This document shows, piece after piece, positions 11,945 to 12,332 of a DNA stretch of 12,332 nt. The notes beneath the pieces were generated by a model. The model worked only from the letters and a program-made list of their open reading frames with translations. It made no database searches and was not told the DNA's origin. The translations under genes were made by a program, and so were the position numbers. Location of the stretch: contig JAICSG010000053.1 of the NCBI GenBank assembly GCA_025937035.1, positions 1-12,332 of the forward strand. The letters run 5' to 3'. Position 1 is the stretch's first letter. Every line of letters begins with the position of its first letter. Origin of the DNA: Thermoanaerobaculia bacterium. GTDB taxonomy: Bacteria > Acidobacteriota > Thermoanaerobaculia > Multivoradales > UBA5704.

Positions 11945-12332
11945 TCACCCCCGCGGCAACACCATCTCCGCCAACGCCCCGCCCCCCTCCCGGTTCACCA
12001 CCCGCACCGTCCCGCCGTGCGACTTCGCCACCTCGCGCACCAGATTCAATCCCAGCCCGGTGCTCTTCTTGCCGGTGTCCGGCCTTCCTAACGAATAAAA
12101 ACGGTCGAAGATCCGGTCGAGGGCGTAATCGGGAATTCCCGGCCCCAAGTCGGTGATGGCGATCTTGATGCGGTCGCCGTCCGGGGTGACCTCGGCTCTC
12201 ACCGTGCCTCCCCGGGGGCTGAACTCGATGGCGTTCTGGACGAGGTTCTCCACGGCCTGGTGGAGGAGGAAGGCGTTGCCGTTCAGGGTCAGGCGGTCCG
12301 GGGCGGCGATCTCCATCTTCAGATCCTTGGCG
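11945..12332 (-). CDS. creC: CreC-like sensor histidine kinase, C-terminal ATPase domain (runs off right edge)
   Basis: The frame is open from the right edge to a TGA at 11945, giving 128 residues; the true start, sensor region and phospho-acceptor His lie outside the window. The visible part is a complete HATPase_c domain: N box HQAVENLVQNAIEFSPRGG, G1 box DLGPGIP, F box IFDRFYSL and G2 box K-K-S-T-G-L-G-L. The combination FYSL-x-R-P-D-T-G-x-K-S-T-G-L-G-L followed by VREVAKSHGG is characteristic of CreC, the inner-membrane partner of the CreB response regulator, linked to carbon metabolism and outer-membrane or beta-lactamase stress responses in Gram-negatives. A PhoR-type kinase is the main alternative and would fit phoU in the same window, but the F/G2 region favours CreC. 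It converges on the 121-aa protein gene. Confidence 0.8.
   Translation of the reverse strand, partial: AKDLKMEIAAPDRLTLNGNAFLLHQAVENLVQNAIEFSPRGGTVRAEVTPDGDRIKIAITDLGPGIPDYALDRIFDRFYSLGRPDTGKKSTGLGLNLVREVAKSHGGTVRVVNREGGGALAEMVLPRG

Overview
The window looks like part of a high-GC Gram-negative chromosome, most likely Acidobacteriota (a Thermoanaerobaculia-like lineage is my guess). Grounds: a duplicated MacB/FtsX permease of the acidobacterial 'orphan permease' type, a porin-like outer-membrane protein with signal peptide, multi-repeat carboxypeptidase-regulatory-like secreted proteins, a DUF2334 deacetylase, and small RiPP-type precursors. The taxonomy is inference; there is no rRNA or tRNA in the window.

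Left part (1-5461, all minus strand): the N-terminal part of a porin-like protein running off the left edge, preceded by three 11-bp-spaced Pho-box half-sites; a 66-aa two-helix membrane protein; then a compact ribosomally synthesised peptide cluster transcribed right to left. It runs radical SAM/SPASM maturase (3741-5243), a 70-aa Cys-rich precursor (3507-3719) and an 800-aa orphan ABC permease (1082-3484), with gaps of only 21-22 bp. The simplest reading is that the maturase modifies the Cys-containing C-terminus of the peptide and the permease takes part in export or in immunity.

Middle (5462-9340, minus strand): PhoU with a Pho-box-like array in front, a DUF2334 polysaccharide deacetylase, a possible remnant of a glycosyltransferase 3' end, a secreted four-repeat carboxypeptidase-regulatory-like protein, and a cyclic-nucleotide-binding/DUF1003 membrane protein likely co-transcribed with it.

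Right part (9341-12332): two plus-strand genes for small Cys-rich products, one a 61-aa precursor with a class-I-lanthipeptide-like leader and one a secreted 156-aa protein of two tandem Cys-rich modules. Both are followed by nearly identical GC hairpins, and the second is preceded by a strong promoter and a structured ~140-nt leader. Then come a convergent DUF3565 protein, an 818-bp region without a recognised protein gene that holds a strong minus-strand terminator and a regular 20-bp degenerate tandem repeat array with phased T-tracts, a promoter with a leader containing a two-codon ORF, a 121-aa helical protein, and the C-terminal ATPase domain of a CreC-like sensor kinase running off the right edge.

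The most noteworthy items are the radical-SAM peptide cluster with its internally duplicated core, the paired Cys-rich peptide genes with shared terminators, the structured leader, the 20-bp repeat array with an unexplained minus-strand terminator, and the Pho-box-like sites linking the porin gene and phoU.
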